From Amycolatopsis sp. CA-230715 (lineage in GTDB: Bacteria; Actinomycetota; Actinomycetes; Mycobacteriales; Pseudonocardiaceae): a stretch of DNA of 64,000 nt. This document shows, piece after piece, positions 9,194 through 17,429 of the stretch. The first letter of the stretch is position 1, and the number at the start of each line of letters is the position of its first letter. The translations under genes and the position numbers were made by a program. The notes below the pieces were generated by a model. It was not told the DNA's origin and ran no database searches. It saw only the letters and a program-made list of their open reading frames with translations. The DNA lies in NCBI RefSeq assembly GCF_018736145.1, contig NZ_CP059997.1, positions 9,113,501-9,177,500 of the forward strand, written 5' to 3'.

Positions 9194-10666
9194 ATGACTG
9201 AGCCTTCTGTCGAGGAAACTGTTCGCCGATTTGCCGTTCGCCCCGGCTATCGTCTTATCACCTACCGAGAGGTCGGACTGCCTTTCTGGGATGTTCCACT
9301 TCGATGCAGACTTCTCGCAAAGAAGCCTCTTCCCGTTCTAGGCGAGTTTATACTACGCTCGGTTGACGCCGATCTGCGGAGATCGGACGAGATCGCAGAA
9401 TATCTAGATTTGCCTTCCGCGGTTGTCGAATCGGTTATGGGGGAACTGGTCACCAAGGGACATCTAGCCGCAGTACTTTCTCGCAATGAAGAATCGAATG
9501 TTGGATTTACGCTTACTGCGCGCGGAAAACAAATGCTGCGAGATCTTGCAGAGATCGCCCCGACCGAGGAAACCCTCTGGCTCGCCTTTGACGGGTTAAC
9601 GGCGGAGTATAAGATTGTCGATCGCTATAGGCGATGGCGCCCACGTGACATTCGCGATCAGGAAATTCTTGAAATTCCCGCTTTTCCAGCGGACCCTCCA
9701 CAGGTGGGACCGTCGGCGACTGCACCCGTTGCCAGAGTTCTCCGGCAAATACCTGACTGGCAAGAACGTGAGCTACTGAAGGTGCTTGGGGTTGATGGAA
9801 AACGAGAAAAATTCTTTGTTCGGGCTCTGTCATTGGTTTTCGAGTCCGCAGACAGGTCCGATGAGATTTCGGTTCATTTTGTTGTAGATGGACGCCCCAG
9901 CGAGAAGCACGACTTAGCGTTCGCAAGAGCAGAAGGTCAACGTAAACTCGGCATCGTCGGATCACTTCGAGACACCCAAGCAGAAATAGAGTCCATCCTT
10001 GGGAGGGAACTAGTTCAACGCCGGGCGGATTCCGCCGAAGTTGGCACCATGCGGCGAATGACCGAGGGCTACCGTCAGCAACTGGCAGCCCTGGAGTTAC
10101 GGGCAGCAACCGCAACGGATGAACAGAAATTGGACCTTGTCGATCAGGCTGCCGAAATATCGAAAAAATTGGACGAGGCCGAGGATGTAATTCAGCGCGC
10201 TCCCGTTCGAATCTTGGACGTGCACGAGCATCCGGCGATATTGACCGACGCAATTGATTGCACCACTAGTCGCCTCCTTATTGTATCCCCTTGGATAAGA
10301 GCAGCAGTCGTCTCGGACGCATTCTTAAACTCAATTCGAGCCCTTCTCGTGAACGGCGTTACAGTTGCAATAGGATACGGGATCGGAGAAGACAACGCTG
10401 CCCGCGAACGCGATATCGCCGCAGAGTCCTCGATGTGGGCCCTTTCAGAGGAGTTCGAGAACTTCTACTTGAAGAAGCTCGGTGACACTCACGCAAAAAT
10501 CCTTCTTGTCGACAACCGCCACGCCGTCGTCACAAGTTTTAACTGGCTCTCATTTAGAGGTGACCCCAACAGGCCATTCCGCGATGAGCGTGGAACGTTG
10601 ATTAACGTATCAAGCGAGGTTGAGCGCCTCTGGAATGATTACTTCACGCGCATCTCTGACGCTTGA
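9194..10666 (+). CDS. PLD-family nuclease, Mokosh MkoB-like
   Basis: 490 aa. The ATG directly follows the TAG of the kinase-helicase gene, so the two are one transcriptional unit. Residues ~55-115 look like a winged helix (DEIAEYLDLPSAVVESVMGELVTKGHL). Residues ~270-330 are charged and probably coiled-coil. The C-terminal third has a phospholipase D motif, HAKILLVD followed by NW (nt ~10490). Only one HKD copy is seen, so dimerisation would be needed for a full PLD active site. PLD proteins paired with SF1 helicases act as effector nucleases in Mokosh-type defence. Same low-GC composition as its partner. Confidence 0.8.
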   Translation: MTEPSVEETVRRFAVRPGYRLITYREVGLPFWDVPLRCRLLAKKPLPVLGEFILRSVDADLRRSDEIAEYLDLPSAVVESVMGELVTKGHLAAVLSRNEESNVGFTLTARGKQMLRDLAEIAPTEETLWLAFDGLTAEYKIVDRYRRWRPRDIRDQEILEIPAFPADPPQVGPSATAPVARVLRQIPDWQERELLKVLGVDGKREKFFVRALSLVFESADRSDEISVHFVVDGRPSEKHDLAFARAEGQRKLGIVGSLRDTQAEIESILGRELVQRRADSAEVGTMRRMTEGYRQQLAALELRAATATDEQKLDLVDQAAEISKKLDEAEDVIQRAPVRILDVHEHPAILTDAIDCTTSRLLIVSPWIRAAVVSDAFLNSIRALLVNGVTVAIGYGIGEDNAARERDIAAESSMWALSEEFENFYLKKLGDTHAKILLVDNRHAVVTSFNWLSFRGDPNRPFRDERGTLINVSSEVERLWNDYFTRISDA

Positions 10667-11125
10667 TAGACCCACATCCAGGCGGCAATGTCACGGAGCT
10701 GGGCGACGGCTTCGTTGCTTCGGTACGCTACGACCCGCTCTGGATGCTTAGCTCTACGGGACGGCCAGTTCGAGTTCCAATCTGCGCTCACCACCAGTAC
10801 AACTGCGCGCCCCTCGACGAGCTTGGCGTGGCTGCGGATGGCTGCGCGTCGGACGGTGCTACGTCGCCAGACACCATACTTCTGCGATGTGAGGTTGTGG
10901 GGCGGAGCTCGAAGCGCGCGGGTCCCTGCCAGGCTGTGGTAGATAGATCAGCCGTCACACGCCGTCTCGCGAGCCGTCACGCCGTCCCACCTGCTGTGAC
11001 AGTGTCGAAGGCTGCTCGACCTGCGGAAACATTGCATGTGACGACTGTGGCTGGCCCGGCCGAACCCGTCACTGCCGTCACGACAGGGCGCTGTGCAGAA
11101 GCTTTGGGCGTCGGCGGAGCGGCCG
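10667..11125. promoter_or_regulatory. Non-coding segment with conserved regulatory stretch
   Basis: No convincing gene. From ~10960 to 11125 it has many CGTCAC/GTGAC motifs and resembles 18180-18294 in element B over about 130 bp (shared TGTGAC, GCGACTGTG-like and GTCGGAGCGG-CGTCACAC blocks). In both elements it lies between the defence cargo and a minus-strand winged-helix gene, so it is a conserved part of the backbone, possibly operator-rich. Confidence 0.45.
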
Positions 11126-11734
11126 TCACACCTTGTCCTTGTCGGGCGGACGTAGTCCCGCGCGCTGCGTGGTGACGAGTTCAGCGGCCGTGGCCGCGAC
11201 GCTGTCGAGCGCGGTTACGTGCTCGGTCAGCCGGTCGAGCCCAAGCGTCGTGAGGTGGAGCTTGACGCGACGTCCTTCGGTACGGGTCTCCAAGTACCCA
11301 GCGGCGCGCAGCCGCTCAACATGTGGCGCGAACTTCTGCTCGCTCAGACGCAACACACCCTGGACGGCCGCGTCTTCGCACCAGCGCATGTCGGCCAGTA
11401 GGCACGCGATGAACAGCCGCACCGGCAGGAGCAGCAGCGGGTCCAGTTCGCGTTGGAAGGCGGGCACTATCGGCCGCGGACTTGACGCCATTGCTCGATC
11501 GCCGGCCGTTCCGCGCTTTCCCGGGGAGGGTGCACAGCGGAGGCAGTTCACGCAGGGCATCCCCATCGGACGCTCCAGCAACTCAAGCTCGCCGGGCCCG
11601 AACGCTTCGCCGCAGTACGCGGTCATCCGCTCCGGCGTGGTCTCCTCCGTCGGGACCGGGAACACGTGGACGACGCGGCGAGACTCGCCCACCGTGCCGG
11701 GCAACGGGCGCGCGATGACCAGGCGAACGGTCAT
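11126..11734 (-). CDS. Fused cysteine-motif protein and winged-helix regulator
   Basis: 202 aa. The first ~81 residues (MTVRLVIARP... AYCGEAFGPGEL ... MPCVNCLRC) match the separate 80-aa protein at 18681-18923. The remainder (from MASSPRPIVPAFQRELDPLL, possible internal start at 11491) matches the winged-helix protein at 18295-18684. In element B the two are separate ATGA-overlapping genes. Here no stop divides them, so either a fusion protein is made or two starts are used. The C-terminal part has MarR-like winged-helix spacing (KFAPHVERLRAAGYLETRTEGRR). Overlaps the upstream gene by ATGA. Function: probable element regulator, unproven. Confidence 0.6.
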   Translation of the reverse strand: MTVRLVIARPLPGTVGESRRVVHVFPVPTEETTPERMTAYCGEAFGPGELELLERPMGMPCVNCLRCAPSPGKRGTAGDRAMASSPRPIVPAFQRELDPLLLLPVRLFIACLLADMRWCEDAAVQGVLRLSEQKFAPHVERLRAAGYLETRTEGRRVKLHLTTLGLDRLTEHVTALDSVAATAAELVTTQRAGLRPPDKDKV

Positions 11735-12144
11735 CGGGCGCCTCGCCGGGCGTGGTGATCGGCGGGAACGGGCGCGGTCGGGGCGACGCCCGTTCCCGCC
11801 GACGTCGTGGTCCGGCCGCCCTGCTCGGGAATGGACCGCACGCGTTGAGGCGGGCGCGGCGGCAGAGCGGCCGGAGTCTGGAGGCGGCCGAACAGACGAC
11901 GCCAGCGCGACGGCTTCTTGCGGCACGTGCGTTCAGGCGCCGGCGGGGTCGAGCGAAGCCGGACCAGCACGTTGCGCGCGCCGCACCGACGGCCCGGAGG
12001 CACCAGGCAGGAATCGAACGGCACTTCGCGGCCGCACAGCGAGGAGTAGCGGCCCGTCTGGAGCGCGATGCCGTCGGCAAGGTCTTCGTCGGTGACGGCG
12101 TGGTCCAGGTTGTCGGCCACGCTGCGGTGCCAGGTCACATACAA
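11731..12144 (-). CDS. Conserved hypothetical protein, element backbone
   Basis: 137 aa from a TTG. It is homologous to the 138-aa protein at 18923-19339 (shared VADNLDHAVTDE, LCG.EV, SCL.PPG and RLFGRLQTPA segments). The C-terminal half is Arg/Pro-rich. No known domain. Its true start is uncertain because the upstream DNA is a deletion junction (~12170) that replaced the original promoter. Confidence 0.5.
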   Translation of the reverse strand: MYVTWHRSVADNLDHAVTDEDLADGIALQTGRYSSLCGREVPFDSCLVPPGRRCGARNVLVRLRSTPPAPERTCRKKPSRWRRLFGRLQTPAALPPRPPQRVRSIPEQGGRTTTSAGTGVAPTAPVPADHHARRGAR

Positions 12145-12164
12145 GCGCGAAGGCCGCGAGCCAC

Positions 12165-12182
12165 GATCGCCGCTGGGCCTTG
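12165..12182. other. Probable deletion junction in element A
   Basis: Left of ~12172 the sequence follows the upstream end of the small minus-strand gene (matching 19310-19340 of element B). Right of it, the sequence follows the recombinase coding region at LGLEV (matching ~27402 onward). Everything element B holds between these points (~19340-27400, about 8 kb) is absent. CTGGG at the joint may be microhomology. Confidence 0.6.
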
Positions 12183-14052
12183 AGGTCGCCGACGTGGCGG
12201 ACGACGGAATCGGGAACCTGGCGGGCTACGGCCGATGCTCGACCGAGGACAACCAGGACCCGGAGACGTCCCGCGGCTGGCAGTTCGGGAACGCGCGAAA
12301 GTTCGTCGAGCCGCTCGGCGGGGAGATCGTGGCGGAGTTCTTCGACGTCGGGCAGTCAAGGTCCGTCCCGTGGGAACGGCGGACCGAGGGCGCGCGGTTG
12401 CTCGCCGAGTTGAAGAATCCGCACCGCGGATGGGACGCGATCGTCGTTGGCGAAGGCACGCGTTGTTGGTTCGGCAATCAGTTCTCGCTTATCGCGCCGA
12501 GGTTCGCGGCGTATGGCGTGGATCTGTGGGTGCCAGAACTGGGCGGCAAGTACGACGCGCGGAACCCGTCGCACAAGATGCTGATGAGCGTGCTCGGCGG
12601 GATGAGCGAGTCCGAGCGGCAGCACGTTCAGGCTCGCGTCCGTGCGGCAATGGACGCGCAGGTGATCAACGAAGGACGGCACCAGGGTGGCCGGGCGCCG
12701 TACGGCTATATGGTCGTCGACAGCGGTCCGCATCCGAACCCGCGAAAAGCTGCGGAAGGGTTCAAGCTGCGGGTGCTGGCCCTCGACGAGACGACGGCGG
12801 CCGTGGTCCGCCGGATCTTCGCCGAGTACCTGGATGGCAACGGCGATCGCGCGATCGCCAACCTGCTCAACCGGGACGGCATTCCCTGTCCCTCCGCGCA
12901 TCGGCCGGACCAGAACCGGCACCGGCTCGCGGACGGCTGGCAAGGCAGTTCGGTGCGGGCGATCCTGGACAACCCGCGATACACGGGCTACGCGATCTTC
13001 GGGCGTTGGACGAAACAGGAGACGTTGCTCGACCCGGAAGACGTCGCCGCGGGCCACGTGGTGCGGTTCAAGCGCGCGGCGCCGGACCGGATCGTACGGT
13101 CGCGCGAGCAGGCACATCCGGCGATCGTGTCCGTGGAGACCTTCACGCAGGCTCAGCTACTGCGCCGATCGAAGTCGGCAGGCGTATTACGACGGCACGC
13201 AAGGCCGAGCGAGGCGCGCGGAAGATCGCGCGGTCCTACCTCCTGCGTGGGCTGGTCCGATGTGGAATCTGCGGCCGGAAGATGCAAGGTGCCACGATCC
13301 GAAAGGGCGCCTACTACCGCTGTACTTCGCGGACCATGGCGCCCGGCTCACTGACACTGGCGGATCATCCGAAGACGGTCAACTTGCGCGAAGGCATGGT
13401 CGTCGAGGCGCTCAGCGGATGGCTTCACGAGCTGTTCCACCCGGACAACCGCGACCGGACGGCGGCCGCCCTACTCGGGTCGGACGGCAATCAGGCCGGC
13501 GGTGCGTTGGACGCGGTGAGAAACAGGCTGGCGGACGCGGAGGCAAGGCTTCAGCGGTATCAGGCCGCCATCGCGGCCGGAGTGGAACCCGAAGCACTCG
13601 TCGACCCGAGCAACCAGGCACAGGCCGAACGAGCCACCGCGAAAGCACAGATCGAGAGTCTTCCGGCAGGCACGAGCGTGTCGACAGCTGAGGTCTACGC
13701 GAGGATTGATCAGCTCGGCGACGTCTGCGGAACGCTGGCCGACGGAACCACGGCCGGCCTGAGCCGCCTGTACCGGGCGCTGAACCTGGAGCTACGCTAC
13801 GAACCAAAAGAGCTGGCCGTCTACGTGACGACCAGCCCAGGTGTAGATAGTGCGTGTGTCCGAGGGGCGGTGCACACTATCCACACGCCTCCGTGTGGGA
13901 TGACCAGCGACCGTACTGCCGAGGCGCGCGACGTCAGTCCGTCGTGTCATGCCACGTGTGGGGCCGGGTTGCGGAGTGCCACTCGAACGGTGGGCGAGCA
14001 AGACGCGGCCTTTGTCGAACGCGCCCGCGGGCGCACCGACGGTCGCAACTAG
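12173..14052 (+). pseudogene. Large serine recombinase of element A, frameshifted and 5'-truncated
   Basis: Close homologue of the intact recombinase at 27350-29101. The resolvase domain with the catalytic Ser (YGRCSTEDNQDPE) and the recombinase domain are readable to LLRRSKSAG (nt ~13180). There a single-base loss at ~13187-13190 moves the reading to another frame, where the zinc ribbon (CGIC ... YYRCTS), coiled-coil and C-terminal tail continue to the attachment core. The first ~15 residues of the element B protein are missing because of the upstream deletion. The second frame runs through the core at 13856 into the left end of element B and stops at 14052. Not expected to yield an active integrase unless frameshifting occurs. 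Confidence 0.85.
13841..13886. other. Attachment-site junction: element A right end / element B left end
   Basis: GTGTAGATAGTG (13841-13852), core GTGTCCGAGG (13856-13865), then GCACACTATCCACAC (13872-13886). The right arm is a 14/15 reverse complement of GTGTAGATAGTGTGC at the element B right end (29067-29081). The two element B ends together reconstruct a 46 bp symmetric attP. Confidence 0.8.
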
Positions 14053-14232
14053 CTCCGAGCGCGGTAGGAGTACATCAAGCCGCGCTCTCCCCAACGCCCC
14101 AGCGGATGGTCCGGGCCACTGGTCACAACAGCCGCGCCGCCGCGTCCCCCTTGGGCATCTGGATGTGGTCGAAGGAAGCTCGATGATGTCGGTGCCCCGC
14201 GGTACGGTACAGACGACCTAGGGGAGGATGTC
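13887..14232. other. Non-coding left end of element B
   Basis: About 345 bp without a recognisable gene, apart from the out-of-element read-through of the broken recombinase (to 14052). It ends in GGGGAGGA just before the GTG of the nuclease gene and must hold that gene's promoter. Confidence 0.4.
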
Positions 14233-15309
14233 GTGGATCTCGGAACGTTGATCAAGCGGGTTGCAGCTGTCTATGACCGCACCGCCAGCATGGACAGCGC
14301 GGCGCAAGTGTTGTTGCGCTCCGCCGGCAGCGAGCTGGCGCCACTCGTGCGTGGCTACATCATCGTCGGCAGTGGTGGTATGGGCCAGGGTGCCCATGTC
14401 CCATGGATCGCAGTGTTCGACCCCGACGAAACGGCGAGCGCAACCCGTGGCCTGTATGTCGTCTACCTGTTCGCCGCTGACATGTCGACGATCTCCCTAA
14501 GCCTCAACCAGGGCGTCACCGAGGCACGAAAGCTATGGGGGAGTGAGGCACGCGTCCGTCTCGCTCAGCAGTCCAGCGCCATCCGTGATCAAATTGAATC
14601 CTCCTTGATCGCTGGACTGGCACCTGCGATCGATCTCAAACACACCAGCCAGCTTCCGCGCGATTACGAGGCAGGCAACATCGTGGCTCAGACCTACTCG
14701 ACCGCCACTTTACCCTCCGAGAAGGAATTGCGAGCGGACCTGCAGCGGTTCATTCAGCTTTACCAGGTTGCGATTGAGGTCCGGGATGGCCTCGCAGTGA
14801 GTGATCCTGCTGTGATTGTCTCACCGGGCCCGCAGCTAAAGCCGGAGTCGCAGGCGGAGTTCAAGCCGAAGAACAGCGACGACTACGTCCAGACCATCAC
14901 CGGGCGGACCATCCGAAAGTCACGCAAGCATGAAACTCTAGTCAAAGAGTACGGCGAGTACCTGATCATGACTGGCTTCGAAGCCAATACCCGCGTGCAT
15001 CCCCGCGATCTTGTGGCAACCCGTGGCACTGACGAGTGGATGATCGAGGCCAAAGTCGTACGAAAAGGAAACGGTGTCAATGCCGTCCGTGAGGCCATCG
15101 GTCAACTGCTGATGTACCGCAAGTTCGTATGTCCGAACCCAGACGAGGTGCACATGGTCGCACTTTTCAACGAGCCAGTCGGCGAAGCATGTGTCGAACT
15201 GCTCGAAGAGTTGCGGATCGCGTGCGTCTGGCAAGACAATGATCGATGGATCGGCTCGCCGACTGCGTACGCGGCCGGCATCGCCTCGGACGACATGGAA
15301 GGAAGTTGA
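14233..15309 (+). CDS. MrcB_N-like (DUF3578) domain fused to a PD-(D/E)XK-like nuclease
   Basis: 358 aa from GTG, with GGGGAGGA five bases upstream. Residues ~1-185 carry the MrcB N-terminal pattern (VPWIAVFDPDETA, GLYVVYLFAAD, ISLSLNQGVTEA), a domain linked to type IV restriction of modified DNA. The C-terminal ~110 residues look like a restriction-type nuclease: RKHETLVKEYGEYL, then WMIEAKVV (E-x-K) and REAIGQLLMYRKF. There is no GTPase domain, so this would be a stand-alone reader-nuclease rather than a full McrBC. It is the first gene inside element B, in the position where element A has its kinase-helicase operon. Defence role is inference. Confidence 0.7.
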   Translation: MDLGTLIKRVAAVYDRTASMDSAAQVLLRSAGSELAPLVRGYIIVGSGGMGQGAHVPWIAVFDPDETASATRGLYVVYLFAADMSTISLSLNQGVTEARKLWGSEARVRLAQQSSAIRDQIESSLIAGLAPAIDLKHTSQLPRDYEAGNIVAQTYSTATLPSEKELRADLQRFIQLYQVAIEVRDGLAVSDPAVIVSPGPQLKPESQAEFKPKNSDDYVQTITGRTIRKSRKHETLVKEYGEYLIMTGFEANTRVHPRDLVATRGTDEWMIEAKVVRKGNGVNAVREAIGQLLMYRKFVCPNPDEVHMVALFNEPVGEACVELLEELRIACVWQDNDRWIGSPTAYAAGIASDDMEGS

Positions 15310-15457
15310 CCGCCTCGGTTACTAGCACCGTCACTGCAATAGTGTGACCATCTCGAAACTGAATGGCGCTACGTATTGCAATATCACCTCTAGTATAAAG
15401 TAGTGACAAGTTGCACTTGAGCTCGATAGTGAACGATAAGAAAATGGTTAACACTAA

Positions 15458-16666
15458 ATGTCTGAAAATAACTATGAAGAAACCGAACCGGTTACTAGTG
15501 AATCAGGAGAGTCTGAAGACGACGTAATTGGTCGCGTTGGGGCTCAACGTGCCAACGTTACGGCAACAGACTGGACCATAGAAACATTAGTTACTCAGAT
15601 GAACAAGGGGCGCCTAGATCTTTCACCAGCGTTCCAGAGACGTGCAGCGTGGACCTCAACGCTTAAAAGCAGATTCATCGAATCAACCATACTCGCCTAC
15701 CCGATTCCGCAAATAGTCCTCGCAGAGAAGAAGGATAAACCAGGTCATTTTATCGTCATTGACGGTAAGCAAAGACTGCTCGCGATAAGGCAATTCTATG
15801 CAGGTTTGTCCGGATATGAAGAAGGTGGATTCACTTCCTTCAAACTTGCATCAGTTACATCAATAGAAAGCATTAAAGGCTTCAATATTTCTCAACTTCA
15901 AGAAGAGCGGCCCGAACTCTTCGACGCGTTCGAGACGCACACCATAAGAACAGTTACGGTGCGCAACTGGGAGCATGAAGAGTTCTTGTATAGTCTGTTT
16001 CTTCGTCTTAACACGGGAAGCATTCCTCTTTCGCCTCAGGAGTTACGCCAGGCCCTGGTTCCAGGGCCATTCGTCAACTTCATCGACAAGTTCTCGGGTG
16101 ACAGTCCCGGCCTGCGCAAGTTGCTCAATAACGACGCACCTGACCGTAGAATGGTAGACGCCGAAGTGTTAACTAGAATGATTGGGCTGTATGGTGGCGG
16201 CGAGTATTATAAAGGGAACTTAAAAGATTTCTTGGATCGGACCTGTAAGTACTACAACGTTCGATGGAAGGATGAGGAGGCACGCGTTAAGGATCTCCTT
16301 GCCAATATGGAAAAAGCTATAGATGCAGCCTATATAATATTCGAGGGAAGTCCATGCAAGAAATGGAATGGAACTAGGTATGAGAGGGCCTTTAACCGAG
16401 CTATCTTTGACACCCAGATAGGAGCGCTGCTGGGCGGTTCGAACATAAGAGACGCTGCTATGGAAAAGTCATCCGAGCTTCTAGTGGCGTTTCATAATAT
16501 CTCTACTGCGGATCAAGAATTTTTGCATTCTATAACTTCAACCACCAAAACAATTGAAGCATTTCAGACTCGGATAAGTAAATGGTTTACACAATTTGCA
16601 GCTATAACAGGTTCTGAACCAGTTTGGCCCGTCGGTTTGCCGAAACGAACTGAAGAAGTTGTCTAA
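15458..16666 (+). CDS. DUF262 (ParB/GmrS-like) family protein
   Basis: 402 aa. The N-terminal half has DUF262 hallmarks: a DLSPAFQRRAAWT segment, the DGKQRL motif (IDGKQRLLAIRQF) and LRLNTGSIPLSPQELR. DUF262 proteins include nucleotide-dependent nucleases of type IV restriction (GmrSD) and Dnd-associated proteins. No C-terminal HNH (DUF1524) motif is visible, so the nuclease may be split off or absent. The stop overlaps the start of the HEPN gene (TAATG), which indicates translational coupling. Low GC relative to the neighbours. The upstream gap 15310-15457 is AT-rich and probably holds the promoter. Confidence 0.75.
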   Translation: MSENNYEETEPVTSESGESEDDVIGRVGAQRANVTATDWTIETLVTQMNKGRLDLSPAFQRRAAWTSTLKSRFIESTILAYPIPQIVLAEKKDKPGHFIVIDGKQRLLAIRQFYAGLSGYEEGGFTSFKLASVTSIESIKGFNISQLQEERPELFDAFETHTIRTVTVRNWEHEEFLYSLFLRLNTGSIPLSPQELRQALVPGPFVNFIDKFSGDSPGLRKLLNNDAPDRRMVDAEVLTRMIGLYGGGEYYKGNLKDFLDRTCKYYNVRWKDEEARVKDLLANMEKAIDAAYIIFEGSPCKKWNGTRYERAFNRAIFDTQIGALLGGSNIRDAAMEKSSELLVAFHNISTADQEFLHSITSTTKTIEAFQTRISKWFTQFAAITGSEPVWPVGLPKRTEEVV

Positions 16667-17283
16667 TGTCCAGAGAGGGGATTACCGACAGACTTCGTCG
16701 TGATGTAACTATCATAGGGAAAACCCTGCTTCCAGACATTTCTCCAGTGCTAGAGGCCACGCACGAAGAAAAGATTCGTATCCGTGCGTATGTAGTCCTC
16801 GCTCATAGTGCGATCGAAGAGTTTTTGGAAGAATTAATCGATAATGCGGTCGAAAATGTCTTAGCTTGTGCTGACTCCGTATCAGTGGCCGCCATTTCTC
16901 TTTCGGTGGCGTACGCGGATATAGTCATCGGACAACACGGAAGCAAGACTCTGACCGCTCGGGACGCGCACGGTAAGCTCCTTGGCCTATTTCGCGTGAA
17001 GGCAATTAAGACAAACAATGGAATTCGACGAAATAATATCAAAAGTTTATGTCGGCCACTAGGGATCGATGTCAGTAACCTTGAGGCTACTCTTGACGCT
17101 GCGCTTACCACCTTAGATACACTGGGCGCGAAGCGTGGCGCAGCTGCGCACACCTTGCGGCAGGCGACAGAAGAGATCGTCGTTCCTTCGCAGGCGATTG
17201 AATGGGTGGACAATGCACTGAATGCACTCGACATTCTAGGTGCATACCTGATGGAGGAAATATCTCGACGAAGGTTTGATTGA
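16666..17283 (+). CDS. HEPN-domain protein (RiboL-PSP/MAE-like), partner of DUF262
   Basis: 205 aa, mostly helical. VLAHSAIEEFLEELI is the typical first HEPN helix. KRGAAAHT contains an R-x4-H motif (RGAAAH, nt ~17134), the catalytic signature of HEPN ribonucleases. The start overlaps the DUF262 stop, so the two are co-expressed. HEPN plus DUF262 pairs are known from genome surveys of conflict systems, where HEPN is the predicted RNase toxin. That the pair gives abortive infection here is inference. Confidence 0.65.
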   Translation: MSREGITDRLRRDVTIIGKTLLPDISPVLEATHEEKIRIRAYVVLAHSAIEEFLEELIDNAVENVLACADSVSVAAISLSVAYADIVIGQHGSKTLTARDAHGKLLGLFRVKAIKTNNGIRRNNIKSLCRPLGIDVSNLEATLDAALTTLDTLGAKRGAAAHTLRQATEEIVVPSQAIEWVDNALNALDILGAYLMEEISRRRFD

Positions 17284-17407
17284 ATGCAAAATTGGAAAAT
17301 CTGATAGTGATCTATGTTGCTCGGCATCCAAGTGGACCTTCTGTCCGACTGGGAATCGTTTGTAGTTATCCTATGCAAATCTATGGTGTATTTATATAAA
17401 TTGCGAA

Positions 17408-17429
17408 ACCGCTAGGCTTGCCTAGCGGT
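17408..17429. terminator. Bidirectional hairpin terminator
   Basis: ACCGCTAGGC-TT-GCCTAGCGGT is a perfect inverted repeat between the convergent HEPN gene and the minus-strand gene ending at 17412, overlapping the latter's stop. On the minus strand it is followed by TTTCG and an A/T-rich run. Confidence 0.6.

Larger units (their letters stand above)
5077..13865 (+). mobile_element. Element A: decayed serine-recombinase element carrying defence genes
   Basis: Bounded by GTGTCCGAGG cores (5077-5086 and 13856-13865) with matching inverted arms just inside (5098-5109 and 13841-13852). Contents: kinase-helicase/PLD operon, a conserved regulatory stretch, a short minus-strand operon homologous to one in element B, and a frameshifted recombinase. 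All the transfer-type genes that element B holds between the matching points are missing. The element is probably immobile unless the element B recombinase acts in trans on its sites. Confidence 0.75.

Noticed and set aside
10663..11175. 170-aa open frame after the PLD gene
   Set aside because: No recognisable domain, no good ribosome binding site, and composition like the GTCAC-rich regulatory stretch it covers.
12068..13354. 428-aa recombinase read as an intact gene
   Set aside because: It lacks the zinc ribbon and C-terminal domains, which continue in another frame after ~13190; its N-terminal 35 residues come from the deletion junction.
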